A stretch of DNA of 64,000 nucleotides, taken from assembly GCF_003402235.1 (NCBI RefSeq), contig NZ_QEWO01000002.1:620001-684000 (forward strand), written 5' to 3'. Made by a program: the position numbers and the translations under genes. Of the stretch, positions 20,761 through 29,508 are shown piece by piece (position 1 is the first letter of the stretch; each line of letters starts with the position of its first letter). The notes under the pieces were generated by a model. That model made no database searches. It was not told the origin of the DNA and saw nothing but the letters and a program-made list of their open reading frames with translations. This DNA is from Parahaliea mediterranea (GTDB taxonomy: Bacteria; Pseudomonadota; Gammaproteobacteria; Pseudomonadales; Halieaceae).

Positions 20761-21303
20761 TCAATCGTCCAGGAACCAGTCCACGGTTATTCTGCCTGTT
20801 TCTACATCCACCCGGGTCACCACGTCGCCGGGCAGGTAGGGAATCAGGCGCTCCCTGTCGTCGATGCTGTCATCGGTGGCCTTCACCACCAGCACATCGT
20901 TGGCGCCGGTCTCGATTAGGTAGTCGACCCTGCCCAGCAGAACCTCTCCCTCATCGGTGGCGCACCACACCGCCAGGCCTTCCAACTGATGCCAGTAGAA
21001 GTCGCCCTCTTCCAGCACCGGCAGACTGTCTGCGGCAACCGCCACTTCCAGGCCGCGAAAGCCCTCCGCGGCAGTGCGGTCATCAACGCCGCGGATATGG
21101 GCAACCAGGCCCTTGCCGTGACGCTTTCCGGCGTCGAACTCGATGGGCTCATCGGCCCCGCGACGCCGCAACACCCACCCCGGGTAATTCAGGAAGTTTT
21201 CCTGGGGGTCGGTGTAGGCGTGAATCTTGACCCAGCCCTTGATGCCATAACAGCCGGTAATCTTGCCGACTGTCAGCAGCGCGCTGGCCAAGCCTTCACT
21301 CAC
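20761..21303 (-). CDS. rimM: 16S rRNA processing protein RimM
   Basis: Assists maturation of the 30S head near ribosomal protein S19. The product is 180 residues. The N-terminal beta-barrel has [18 protein letters not shown], and the PRC-barrel has [11 protein letters not shown] and the tail [14 protein letters not shown]. The GTG at 21303 starts 13 bases after the rpsP stop; a TTG at 21315 is an alternative that adds four residues. Same operon as rpsP and trmD. Confidence 0.96.
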   Translation of the reverse strand: MSEGLASALLTVGKITGCYGIKGWVKIHAYTDPQENFLNYPGWVLRRRGADEPIEFDAGKRHGKGLVAHIRGVDDRTAAEGFRGLEVAVAADSLPVLEEGDFYWHQLEGLAVWCATDEGEVLLGRVDYLIETGANDVLVVKATDDSIDDRERLIPYLPGDVVTRVDVETGRITVDWFLDD

Positions 21304-21316
21304 GCGCCCAGCCAAC

Positions 21317-21562
21317 TCAGGCTGCGGCGTTTTCCTTCAGCAGGCGGGCTACGCGCTCAGAGACCTGCGCGCCCTGGCCACGCCAGTACTCAACGCGGTC
21401 GGTGTCGATGCGCAGGCGCTCTTCCTGGCCGCGAGCCACCGGGTTGAAGAAACCCACGCGCTCAATGAAGCGACCGTCGCGAGAAGTGCGGCTGTCGCTC
21501 ACAGTCAGGTGGTAGAAGGGGCGCTTCTTGGCACCGGTACGGGACAAACGAATAGTTACCAT
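21317..21562 (-). CDS. rpsP: 30S ribosomal protein S16
   Basis: Small-subunit protein of 81 residues, beginning [19 protein letters not shown], with the usual [10 protein letters not shown] segment. The frame is open 19 codons upstream, but the conserved N-terminus fixes this ATG. First gene of the rpsP-rimM-trmD-rplS operon, with a well-formed promoter about 95 bases upstream. Confidence 0.98.
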   Translation of the reverse strand: MVTIRLSRTGAKKRPFYHLTVSDSRTSRDGRFIERVGFFNPVARGQEERLRIDTDRVEYWRGQGAQVSERVARLLKENAAA

Positions 21563-21655
21563 ATTCCGTAAATTCCTGAAAAATAAGGGGGAATTCGGGC
21601 TATCCGGCCAAAATTCCACGGCGTATACCCGGCACCGGGGCCGGAAAGGTGGCGT

Positions 21656-21683
21656 ATCATACGGAAAAAGGGACTTTAGTAAA
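21656..21683 (-). promoter_or_regulatory. predicted rpsP operon promoter
   Basis: Minus-strand TTTACT (21678-21683) and TATGAT (21656-21661) are separated by 16 bases, between ffh and rpsP. Both boxes are close to the sigma-70 consensus. It gives a leader of roughly 85-90 bases before rpsP. Confidence 0.6.
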
Positions 21684-21730
21684 AGCCCCTCTCAGGGAAA
21701 TTTTGCAGCAATTCCGCGGGCTTAGGCAGA

Positions 21731-23125
21731 TCAGCGGAAGGGGAAGCCGCCGCCGGGGGGCATCATGCCACCACCACCGCCGCCACCGAGCATCCCGCCC
21801 ATGCCGCGCATCATTTTCTCCATGCCGCCGCCCTTCATTTTCTTCATCATCTTCTGCATCTGCTTGTGCTGCTTCAGCAGGCGATTGAGGTCCTGCACCT
21901 GGGTGCCGGAGCCCTGGGTGATGCGGCGCTTGCGAGAACCAGAAATCAGCTCCGGCTTGCGCCGCTCCAGCGGGGTCATGGAGTTGATCATCGCCTCCAT
22001 GCGGGCGAACATTTTCATGTCCAGGTTCTGCTGGGCCATCTGCGCCATGTTGCCCATGCCTGGCAGCTTGTCCAGCATGCCGGTGATGCCGCCCATGTTG
22101 TTCATCTGCTGCAGTTGGTCGCGGAAGTCCTCAAGGTCGAACTTCTGCCCCTTCTTGACCTTGCGCGCCAGTTTCTCGGCTTTGGCGCGGTCGACCTTCT
22201 GCTCCGCCTCTTCGATCAGCGACAGCACATCGCCCATGCCCAGGATGCGCGAGGCCAGGCGATCCGGGTGGAAGGGGTCCAGGGCGGCGGTTTTCTCGCC
22301 CACCCCGAGGAACTTGATCGGCTTGCCGGTCACCGTGCGCACCGAGAGCGCGGCACCGCCGCGGCTGTCGGCATCCACCTTGGTGAGGATGACGCCCGTC
22401 AGGGGCAGGGCCTCGCCAAAAGCCTTGGCGGTATTGGCGGCGTCCTGGCCGGTCATGGCGTCTACCACGAACAGGGTTTCCGCCGGGTTCAGCACCTTAT
22501 GCAGTTCGGTGATCTCGGCCATCATGGCCTCGTCCACCGTCAAGCGGCCGGCGGTATCCACAATCAGCACATCGGAAAACTTCACTTTGGCGTGATCGAT
22601 GGCGGCGCGGGCGATGTCCACGGGTTTCTGGTCCGGCTGGCTGGGGAAGAAATCGACCCCGACCTCACCCGCCAGGGTTTCCAACTGCTTGATGGCCGCC
22701 GGGCGGTACACGTCGGCACTCACCACGGTAACCGACTTTTTGTCGCGCTCTTTGAGCAGCTTGGCCAGCTTGCCAACCGAGGTGGTTTTACCGGCGCCCT
22801 GCAGGCCGGCCATGAGGATCACCGCCGGCGGCTGCACCGCCAGGTTGAGCCCCTCGTTGGCGCTGCCCATGACCGCTTCCAGCTCGGCCTGCACGATCTT
22901 GAGGAAGGCCTGGCCCGGGCTCAGGCTTTTCAGTACCTCCTGACCCAGGGCGCGCTGCTTCACGGATTCAACAAACTGCTTCACCACCGGCAGGGCCACG
23001 TCGGCCTCCAGCAGCGCCATGCGCACCTCGCGCAGGGTGTCCTGGATATTGTCCTCGGTCAGCTTGGCTTTGCCGGTGACATTGCGCAGGCTGTTGGACA
23101 GGCGATCAGACAAACTCTGGAACAT
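21731..23125 (-). CDS. ffh: signal recognition particle protein Ffh (SRP54)
   Basis: GTPase that with 4.5S RNA targets nascent membrane proteins to FtsY. It has 464 residues. The N domain (1-85) is followed by the G domain with G1 GLQGAGKTT, VSADVYRPAA, DTAGR and TKVDAD, then the methionine-rich M domain (about 300-440) that binds RNA and signal sequences. The C-terminus is Gly/Met-rich, as is common in gammaproteobacteria. It is divergent from ypjD, the same neighbour pair as in E. coli. Confidence 0.98.
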   Translation of the reverse strand: MFQSLSDRLSNSLRNVTGKAKLTEDNIQDTLREVRMALLEADVALPVVKQFVESVKQRALGQEVLKSLSPGQAFLKIVQAELEAVMGSANEGLNLAVQPPAVILMAGLQGAGKTTSVGKLAKLLKERDKKSVTVVSADVYRPAAIKQLETLAGEVGVDFFPSQPDQKPVDIARAAIDHAKVKFSDVLIVDTAGRLTVDEAMMAEITELHKVLNPAETLFVVDAMTGQDAANTAKAFGEALPLTGVILTKVDADSRGGAALSVRTVTGKPIKFLGVGEKTAALDPFHPDRLASRILGMGDVLSLIEEAEQKVDRAKAEKLARKVKKGQKFDLEDFRDQLQQMNNMGGITGMLDKLPGMGNMAQMAQQNLDMKMFARMEAMINSMTPLERRKPELISGSRKRRITQGSGTQVQDLNRLLKQHKQMQKMMKKMKGGGMEKMMRGMGGMLGGGGGGGMMPPGGGFPFR

Positions 23126-23229
23126 GGGGAAAACTCTTTACTAAACGCTGCTTGCAGGAAGCCGCAGGAAGCTGCCGCGGCACGCTGGCGCTATTGATTC
23201 CGCGGGGACAAGTCGGTACAAAGGGGCGC

Positions 23230-23257
23230 AGTATACGCCACCCGGGCCCATCCTAAA
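23230..23257 (-). promoter_or_regulatory. possible ffh promoter
   Basis: Minus-strand TTTAGG (23252-23257) and TATACT (23230-23235) are spaced 16 bases apart, about 105 bases before ffh. The -35 box is weak. It lies at the edge of the divergent gap and must be close to the ypjD promoter. Confidence 0.35.
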
Positions 23258-23262
23258 AACCC

Positions 23263-24063
23263 ATGCCACTTCCTCTGATTGCCACCCTGGCCGCCCTGCT
23301 TTACCTGGTGGCGACCGGGATGCAACTGGTGTCTCTCGCCCAGCGCGGAGCCACCGCCAGCCGCATGCCGGTCACCGTTGCGGTGCTGGCCATGGCCTGC
23401 CACGCGGTGGTGGCCTGGGACAGCATCAGCGCGGCCGACGGCGTCCACCTGGGCTTTTACCGGGTGGCTGCCCTGGTATTCCTTGCGGTTAACACCGTCT
23501 GCGTGGCCGCCATCCTATTAAAGCGCCCGCTGCACAACCTGCTGCTGGTGATTTTCCCCCTGTCGGCGGTGGCGGTGATGGTATCCAGCCTGGGCCCGCA
23601 GACGGAAAGCGGCAGCCAGCTCGGGCACGGCCTGCTGGTGCATGTAGCCAGCTCCATTCTCGCCTATGCCGTACTGACCCTGGCCGCGGTGCAGGCGGGT
23701 GTGCTGGCGGTGCAGGACCGCCAGTTGCACGAACGCCATCCGGGGGGCATTGTGCGCTGGCTGCCGCCCCTGCAGCGCATGGAAAGCATGCTGTTTGAGC
23801 TGCTGTGGGTGGGCGTGATCCTGCTGAGCGTGGCCATTGTCACCGGCTTTCTCTTTGTCGAGGACCTGTTCGCCCAGCACCTGGTGCACAAGACCGTGCT
23901 CAGCCTGGTCGCCTGGCTGACCTTTTCCACCCTGCTGTGGGGCCACTACCAGCTCGGCTGGCGCAGCCAGACGGCCGTGCGCCTGACCCTGGCGGGTTTT
24001 CTGTCGCTGATGCTGGCCTTTTTTGGCTCCAAGCTGGTGCTGGAGCTGATTTTGCAGCGCTGA
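23263..24063 (+). CDS. ypjD: YpjD-like cytochrome c assembly family membrane protein
   Basis: Inner-membrane protein of 266 residues with about eight predicted helices. It belongs to the CcsA/CcmC-like cytochrome c assembly family. Conserved features include the HGLLVHVASSILAYAVLTLA helix, the cytoplasmic segment with PLQRMESMLFELLWVG, and HLVHKTVLSLVAWLTF with its paired His. It lacks the full WxWD haem-handling motif of CcmC. Role unproven; in E. coli ypjD sits between ffh and yfjD as here and has been linked to divalent-metal tolerance together with CorB-type proteins. Confidence 0.88.
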   Translation: MPLPLIATLAALLYLVATGMQLVSLAQRGATASRMPVTVAVLAMACHAVVAWDSISAADGVHLGFYRVAALVFLAVNTVCVAAILLKRPLHNLLLVIFPLSAVAVMVSSLGPQTESGSQLGHGLLVHVASSILAYAVLTLAAVQAGVLAVQDRQLHERHPGGIVRWLPPLQRMESMLFELLWVGVILLSVAIVTGFLFVEDLFAQHLVHKTVLSLVAWLTFSTLLWGHYQLGWRSQTAVRLTLAGFLSLMLAFFGSKLVLELILQR

Positions 24064-24128
24064 CGCCGCCTTCGGGCCCCTGACTCCACCCGTCTATGGG
24101 TGCCGCGAATAGACGCCATACAGCGCTT

Positions 24129-24149
24129 GCCCCGCCCGGGGTTTTTCTT
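24129..24149 (+). terminator. short hairpin with T run after ypjD
   Basis: CCCC-GCCC-GGGG followed by TTTTTC. The stem is short but GC-only and the T run is clean, so it is a weak to moderate terminator between ypjD and yfjD. Confidence 0.4.
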
Positions 24150-24190
24150 CAAGATAGCCGTTTGCTCATTACCAAGGGTTTTTTCCTGAC

Positions 24191-25444
24191 TTGAACGAAG
24201 CACCGCTGGGTCTTTTAAGCTCAGTTCTGGTAGTCCTCATTTTGCTCTCCGGTTTCTTTTCCAGTTCCGAGACCGGCATGATGTCCCTCAATCGCTACCG
24301 GCTGAAACACCTCAGGAAAAACAAGCATCGCGGAGCGCGCCGGGCCAGCAAACTGCTGCAGCGGCCCGATCGGCTGATCGGCCTGATCCTGATTGGCAAC
24401 AACCTGGTCAACATCCTGGCCTCCGCCATCGCCACGGTGATTGCCATTCGCCTGTGGGGTGACGCCGGTATCGCCATCGCCACCGGCGGCCTGACGCTGG
24501 TCATCCTCATCTTCGCGGAAATCACCCCCAAGACCATCGCCGCCCTGTATCCGGAGAAAGTCGCCTTCCCGGCCAGCATTGTGCTGTTGCCGCTGATGAA
24601 ACTCATGTATCCGGCGGTGTGGCTGATCAACACCGTGACCAACGGCCTAATGCGGCTGATGGGCGTGGACCCGTCCAAAGGCGGCGACGAGCACGTCTCC
24701 ACCGAGGAACTGCGCACCATCGTTACCGAGGCCGGCCAGCTGATTCCCACCCGCCACCGCGGCATGCTGCTGAACATCCTCGACCTGGAGGAAGTGTCGG
24801 TGGACGACATCATGGTGCCGCGCAATGATGTTTACGGCATCGACCTGGACGACTCCGACGAAGAAATCCTCAGCACCATCCAGGCAAGCTCCCACACCCG
24901 CCTGCCAGTCTGGCGTGACGACATCAACAACATCGTCGGCGTGCTGCACATGCGTAACATCAGCCGCGTGATCGACAAGCAGGGCCTGGACCGCGGTGCC
25001 CTGGAGCGGGAGATGGAGGCGCCCTATTTCATCCCTGAAAACACGCCCCTGCACACCCAACTGTTCAACTTCCAGAAGAACAAGCTGCGCCTGGGCGTGG
25101 TGGTGGATGAATACGGCGATGTGATGGGCCTGGTGGCGCTGGAGGATATCCTCGAGGAAATCGTGGGCGAGTTCACTTCCAACCTGGTGGATACCGCCGA
25201 CACCATCTTCCCCCAGCGCGATGGCAGCTACATCATCACCGGCAACGCCAACATTCGCGAAATCAACAAATCCCTGGACTGGGAACTGCCCACCGACGGC
25301 CCCAAAACACTGAGTGGCCTGATTCTGGAGTACCTGGAGTCCTTCCCGGATGGCAACGCCGGGCTGGCAATTGACGGCTACCGACTGGAAATCCTCGAAC
25401 TGCAGGGCAACGTGGTACAGGCAGTGCGCGCGTCCGCTGCCTGA
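24191..25444 (+). CDS. yfjD: CNNM/CorB-type CBS-domain membrane protein
   Basis: Inner-membrane protein of 417 residues, linked in its family to magnesium/cobalt export or resistance. The N-terminal DUF21 domain (about 1-190) has four helices and the signature FSSSETGMMSLNRYRLKHL and GNNLVNILASAIATV. A CBS pair follows (about 205-330, including DIMVPRNDV and VVVDEYGDVMGLVALEDILEEIVGEF), then a CorC_HlyC domain. The start is a TTG with weak context; the family N-terminus fits it. It follows ypjD, as in E. coli. Confidence 0.93.
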   Translation: MNEAPLGLLSSVLVVLILLSGFFSSSETGMMSLNRYRLKHLRKNKHRGARRASKLLQRPDRLIGLILIGNNLVNILASAIATVIAIRLWGDAGIAIATGGLTLVILIFAEITPKTIAALYPEKVAFPASIVLLPLMKLMYPAVWLINTVTNGLMRLMGVDPSKGGDEHVSTEELRTIVTEAGQLIPTRHRGMLLNILDLEEVSVDDIMVPRNDVYGIDLDDSDEEILSTIQASSHTRLPVWRDDINNIVGVLHMRNISRVIDKQGLDRGALEREMEAPYFIPENTPLHTQLFNFQKNKLRLGVVVDEYGDVMGLVALEDILEEIVGEFTSNLVDTADTIFPQRDGSYIITGNANIREINKSLDWELPTDGPKTLSGLILEYLESFPDGNAGLAIDGYRLEILELQGNVVQAVRASAA

Positions 25445-25540
25445 ATTTGCCTGGGGCAACTGTCACGCTGGCGACAGAGCCAGCCACCCGCGAACAGTAA
25501 AATCGGCCTCCCTCAAGACCTATAACACGATGAGGTTGTT

Positions 25541-26332
25541 ATGCTTACCGCAGAACTGCGCCAGTCCATTGCTGCGCGTATATCCCGCTGCTTCGCCGAA
25601 GGCGGGCAGATTCCCCTGCTCAGCACCGAATATCCCGAGCTGGAAATGGAAGACGCCTACCGCATCCAGGAGCAGGTTGTCGCCGCCTTCAAAGCCCAGG
25701 GACGACGCGTGAAAGGCTACAAGATTGGCCTGACCTCCAAAGCCATGCAGGAAATGGCCGGCACCACCGAGCCGGACTACAGCGCCATGCTGGATCACAT
25801 GTTCCTGCCCGAGGCGAGCCGCACGCCGCGCGCCAGCTGGCAGACGCCGCTGGTAGAAATCGAACTGGCCTTCGTCATGAAGCAACGCCTGGCGGGCCCC
25901 GGCATCAACGTGGCGGATGTCATCCGCGCCACCGAGTGCGTGTTGCCGGCCATTGAGATTGTGGACTTTCGTGTGGCCATGACGCCGGGTATGACCGTGC
26001 GCGACACCATCGCTGATCTTGCCGCGGTGGGCGGCGTGGTGCTGGGCGGCAATCCGCGCAAGCTCACGGACATTGACGTGCGCGCGGTGCGAGGCGACCT
26101 CTTGATCAACGGCGAAGTGCGTGAATCCGGCGCTGCAGATGCGGTGCTCGGCAACCCCCTCACTGCCGTGGCCTGGCTGGCCAACAAACTCAGCGAGTTC
26201 GACGTGGCCTTTGAGCCGGGGGACGTGATCCTTTCCGGCTCCTTCCTGCGCGCCCTGCCGGTGCAGGCCGGCGATGAAATCATCGCCCGCTTCGACAGCG
26301 GCTTTGGCGACGTCCACCTGGCCTTCGACTGA
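25541..26332 (+). CDS. 2-oxo-alk-4-enoate hydratase (HpaH/MhpD family)
   Basis: Fumarylacetoacetase-superfamily hydratase of 263 residues that adds water to a 2-oxo-4-enoate, typically late in meta-cleavage of aromatics. Key residues are visible: lysine in KGYKIGLTSKAMQ, the metal pair ExE in LVEIELAFVMK, and a further Glu in ECVLPAIEIVDFR. The segment DIDVRAVRGDLLINGE and the tail VHLAFD complete the fold. It starts at an ATG after TGAGG. It is the first gene of an operon with the aldolase, 48 bases downstream, which would cleave its product. The natural substrate is unknown; no ring-cleavage dioxygenase is in the window. Confidence 0.9.
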   Translation: MLTAELRQSIAARISRCFAEGGQIPLLSTEYPELEMEDAYRIQEQVVAAFKAQGRRVKGYKIGLTSKAMQEMAGTTEPDYSAMLDHMFLPEASRTPRASWQTPLVEIELAFVMKQRLAGPGINVADVIRATECVLPAIEIVDFRVAMTPGMTVRDTIADLAAVGGVVLGGNPRKLTDIDVRAVRGDLLINGEVRESGAADAVLGNPLTAVAWLANKLSEFDVAFEPGDVILSGSFLRALPVQAGDEIIARFDSGFGDVHLAFD

Positions 26333-26380
26333 ACCCATTCGCCGGCACGTACCTAACTCGCCCTCCACAGGAACCACGTC

Positions 26381-27166
26381 ATGATCAACCAGGCACTGCA
26401 ACACTGGCGCGTCGGGGAGAGCTCCCTCGGCGTGTGGTCCAACCTTCCGGACATCCACCTGGCGGAAACCCTCGCCCGCATGGGCTTTGACTGGATCTGC
26501 TTTGACCTGCAGCACGGGCTGATGGACTACAGTGACCTCACCCGCCTGCTGCCGGCCATCTGCGGCCAGCCACTGACACCGCTGGTGCGCGTTGCCGCCA
26601 ACCAGAGCGACCAGATCGGCAAAGTGCTGGACGCCGGCGCCCACGGGGTTATTGTGCCCATGGTCAATACCGCCGACGACGCCCGCCGGGCCGCCGCAGC
26701 CTGCCGCTACCCACCGGCGGGCAATCGCTCCTGCGGGCCATTGCGCGACGCCATGATCGAGGGCTTCAACTACCTCGCCACTGCCAACGAACAAATCGCC
26801 TGCATCGCCATGATAGAAACCGAGGAAGGCCTGGCCAACGTGGAGGCCATCGCCGCCACTACCGGCATCGACGCCCTCTTCGTTGGCCCCATGGACCTGT
26901 GCTACGGCCTGGGCCTGCCTCCCGGCGATTTTGACAGCCCGCCGTTCCGGGCCGCCATCGAGCGCATACTGAAAGCGACCGGCGATGCCGGCATTGCCAC
27001 CGGCATGTTCGGCTACACTGCGCAGATGGCAAACTCTGCCTTGGAGGGAGGATTCGACTTTGCTTCCGCCGGCACTGATATCAGTTTTTTCCGCAGCGGT
27101 GCCCAACAGGCCCTGGCGATCGCCAGTGGAGACAATGAAAACAACCCGAGTGAGGCCGTGTACTAA
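26381..27166 (+). CDS. HpcH/HpaI-family class II aldolase
   Basis: Metal-dependent aldolase of 261 residues that splits a 4-hydroxy-2-oxo acid into pyruvate and an aldehyde. The general-base His is in FDLQHGLMDYSD, the oxyanion Arg in PLVRVAANQ, the metal ligands Glu and Asp in MIETEEGLANV and FVGPMDLCYGLG, and the phosphate/carboxylate loop in GAHGVIVPMV. An AGGA site precedes the ATG. Its TAA stop overlaps the ATG of the PQQ dehydrogenase by one base, so the aldehyde producer and the dehydrogenase are translationally linked. Confidence 0.92.
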   Translation: MINQALQHWRVGESSLGVWSNLPDIHLAETLARMGFDWICFDLQHGLMDYSDLTRLLPAICGQPLTPLVRVAANQSDQIGKVLDAGAHGVIVPMVNTADDARRAAAACRYPPAGNRSCGPLRDAMIEGFNYLATANEQIACIAMIETEEGLANVEAIAATTGIDALFVGPMDLCYGLGLPPGDFDSPPFRAAIERILKATGDAGIATGMFGYTAQMANSALEGGFDFASAGTDISFFRSGAQQALAIASGDNENNPSEAVY

Positions 27167-29307
27167 TGAAAGCCCTTTCCACTATAAGAACGATTGCCCC
27201 CCTGCTTCTGAGTTCCTGCCTGGCCGCTACCAGCCAGGCCGCAGAGGTCACTGGCAAGCGCCTGGTGGCCGCCGACCAGGAGCCCGGCAACTGGATGAGC
27301 ACCGGCCGCAATTACGGTGAGGAGCGCTTCTCTCCACTGGCCAGCATCAACGACGAGAACGTGGATGATCTGGGTCTGGCCTGGACCTACAAGTACGAAT
27401 TGGATCGCGTCGTAGAAGCCACCCCCATCGTGGTCGACGGGGTGATGTATACCACCGGCGCCTACAGCATGGTGTACGCGCTGGATGCGAAAACCGGCAG
27501 GGAACTGTGGCGCTACGATCCCAAAGTGTGGCGCGGTATTCAGGGGCGCGGCTGCTGTGACGCCGCCAACCGCGGGGTGGCCGTGTGGGGTGGCAAGGTG
27601 TTCGTTGGCGTTTACGATGGCCGCCTGGAAGCCCTCGACGCCAAGACCGGCGAGCGTGTGTGGTCAGTCAATACCCTGATCGACCCGGACCGCAACTACA
27701 CCATCACCGGTGCGCCCCGCGTCGTGAAGGGCAAGGTGATTATTGGCAACGGCGGCGCAGAGTTCGGCGTGCGCGGCTATATCACCGCCTACGACGTCGA
27801 TAGCGGCAAGCAGGCCTGGCGCTTCTTTACCGTGCCAGGCGACCCGGCCCAGGGCGACGAAACCGACACCATCACCATGATCCGTAAAACCTGGCACGGC
27901 GACGACTACTGGAAACAGGGTGGCGGCGGCACTGTGTGGGATGCCATGGCCTACGATGCAAACCTCGATTTGCTCTACATTGGCGTTGGCAATGCCTCAT
28001 TCTGGAACCCGGCGCTGCGCTCCGAGGCCAAGGGCGACAACCTGTTCGTGTCCTCCATCGTGGCACTGCGGCCAGAGACCGGCGAATACGTCTGGCACTA
28101 CCAGACCACCCCTGGCGACGCCTGGGACTACACCGCCACCCAGCACATCATCGTGACCACCCTGCCCATTGACGGCGAACCTCGCCGGGTGGTGATGCAG
28201 GCACCCAAGAACGGCTTTTTCTATGTGCTGGATGCTGCCACCGGTGAATTCCTGTCCGCCGAAAAATTCGGCCATGTCACTTGGGCCAAGGGTATCGACC
28301 CGCAGACCGGCCGCCCGATTGTCGACTGGGAAGCGGCCGACTACTGGACCAACGGCGAGCCCAAGGTGGTCTTCCCCGGCTCCCAGGGTGCCCATAACTG
28401 GAACCCGATGAGCTACAGCCCCGACACTGGGCTGGTGTACATCCCCCAGCAGGTGACGATGGAGTACTTCGAGCCTCTGGAGAAACCGCCGGTGACACGC
28501 CCGGGCGTGCCCAACCTGGGCCTGGTAGTACCCAAGGTGCCAGAAACCCTGGACGCCGTTGAAGAGTTGGCCGGTGTGTACCGTGGCAAACTGCAGGCCT
28601 GGGATCCGGTCAAGCAGGAAGAGCGCTGGAGCCAGCCCTACGAGCACATCGCCAATGGCGGCACGCTGAGCACCGCCGGTAACCTGGTATTCCAGGGCAC
28701 CGCGGATGGCCGGGTGCTGGCCTACGCGGCGGATACCGGCGAGCAACTGTGGGAACAGAGCGTATCCAGCGGGGTAGGAGCAGGCCCGATCTCCTACGAA
28801 GTGGACGGCGAGCAATACGTGGCCTTCAACGTCGGCTGGGGCGGCGCCTTCCCCATTACCTTCGGAGCCCTGGCCTACCGCACCCACGTGGTGAATGACT
28901 CACGCCTGTACGTGTTCAAGCTGAACGGCAAGGCGGAACTTCCCCCCATCAAGCGCCGCAAGATCGAGCTGCCCAACCCGCCACCAGTGGAAGCCGACGA
29001 GGCCACACTGGCCGAAGGCGCCGAGCTGTTCGCCCTGCACTGCGGGGTGTGCCACGGCCTGTCGGCGATGAGCGCCGACATTATCCCCGACCTGCGCTAC
29101 CTCACCCCCCAGGAGCACGAAGACTTCCTGCCCATCGTATTTGGCATCCGCGCCAACAAGGGCATGCCGCCCTTCGGCGGGATTCTCGAGCCCAAGCAGG
29201 TTGAGTCCATTCACCAGTACGTGATTGAGCGCGCCCACCATTGGCGTAGCGAACTGCTCAAACAGGACGCCAAGCGCAGCGAGGCGGACAAAGCCGGCGC
29301 CCAGTAG
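27166..29307 (+). CDS. PQQ-dependent quinohaemoprotein alcohol dehydrogenase
   Basis: Periplasmic type II alcohol dehydrogenase of 713 residues. A signal peptide ends near SQAAEV. The eight-bladed PQQ propeller (about 30-600) has the vicinal cysteine pair C130-C131 (RGCCDAAN) that caps PQQ, and catalytic base D321 in WDYTATQ. Residue 323, two after the base, is Thr rather than Asp, so calcium rather than a lanthanide is expected. A C-terminal cytochrome c domain holds C626-C629-H630 (CGVCHG), with a probable Met ligand in KGMPPFGG. Electrons pass from the alcohol through PQQ and haem to the respiratory chain. The substrate is unknown. PQQ synthesis genes are not in the window. Confidence 0.94.
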   Translation: MKALSTIRTIAPLLLSSCLAATSQAAEVTGKRLVAADQEPGNWMSTGRNYGEERFSPLASINDENVDDLGLAWTYKYELDRVVEATPIVVDGVMYTTGAYSMVYALDAKTGRELWRYDPKVWRGIQGRGCCDAANRGVAVWGGKVFVGVYDGRLEALDAKTGERVWSVNTLIDPDRNYTITGAPRVVKGKVIIGNGGAEFGVRGYITAYDVDSGKQAWRFFTVPGDPAQGDETDTITMIRKTWHGDDYWKQGGGGTVWDAMAYDANLDLLYIGVGNASFWNPALRSEAKGDNLFVSSIVALRPETGEYVWHYQTTPGDAWDYTATQHIIVTTLPIDGEPRRVVMQAPKNGFFYVLDAATGEFLSAEKFGHVTWAKGIDPQTGRPIVDWEAADYWTNGEPKVVFPGSQGAHNWNPMSYSPDTGLVYIPQQVTMEYFEPLEKPPVTRPGVPNLGLVVPKVPETLDAVEELAGVYRGKLQAWDPVKQEERWSQPYEHIANGGTLSTAGNLVFQGTADGRVLAYAADTGEQLWEQSVSSGVGAGPISYEVDGEQYVAFNVGWGGAFPITFGALAYRTHVVNDSRLYVFKLNGKAELPPIKRRKIELPNPPPVEADEATLAEGAELFALHCGVCHGLSAMSADIIPDLRYLTPQEHEDFLPIVFGIRANKGMPPFGGILEPKQVESIHQYVIERAHHWRSELLKQDAKRSEADKAGAQ

Positions 29308-29394
29308 GGCCGCCCCTACCCCACTCCCGGCAAGCGCCGCACACGCTGCGGGCCTGCCGGATTCGGGTTGTTCTTCAGACAAATTTTCTGCATG

Positions 29395-29410
29395 TGTCGC
29401 GCTTGTGACA
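29395..29410. promoter_or_regulatory. 16-base Crp/Fnr-style inverted repeat upstream of a TonB receptor
   Basis: TGTCGC-GCTT-GTGACA, about 100 bases before the receptor start. On the other strand it shares the pattern TGTCA-N4-CGCGACA with the site at 47255-47270 upstream of another receptor (12 of 16 positions identical). Half-site and spacing resemble those of Crp/Fnr-family operators. Candidate only. Confidence 0.45.
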
Positions 29411-29452
29411 CTGCGCAAATTGCCCCCTGACGTAGCATTCACTCTCCCCTGA

Positions 29453-29480
29453 CCAGGCGGGGCATACGCACTCCGCCTGG
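29453..29480 (+). promoter_or_regulatory. inverted repeat in the TonB receptor leader
   Basis: Perfect 8-base arms CCAGGCGG and CCGCCTGG enclose 12 bases, 28 bases before the receptor ATG and 18 before its GAGGG ribosome site. It could be an mRNA leader hairpin or an operator; there is no T run after it. Confidence 0.4.
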
Positions 29481-29508
29481 CTGAACTAACAATTAAAGAG
29501 GGAATGAG

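Noticed and set aside
27166-29307. Lanthanide-dependent dehydrogenase with a lanthanophore receptor
   Set aside because: The residue two after the catalytic Asp is Thr, not the Asp required for lanthanide binding.
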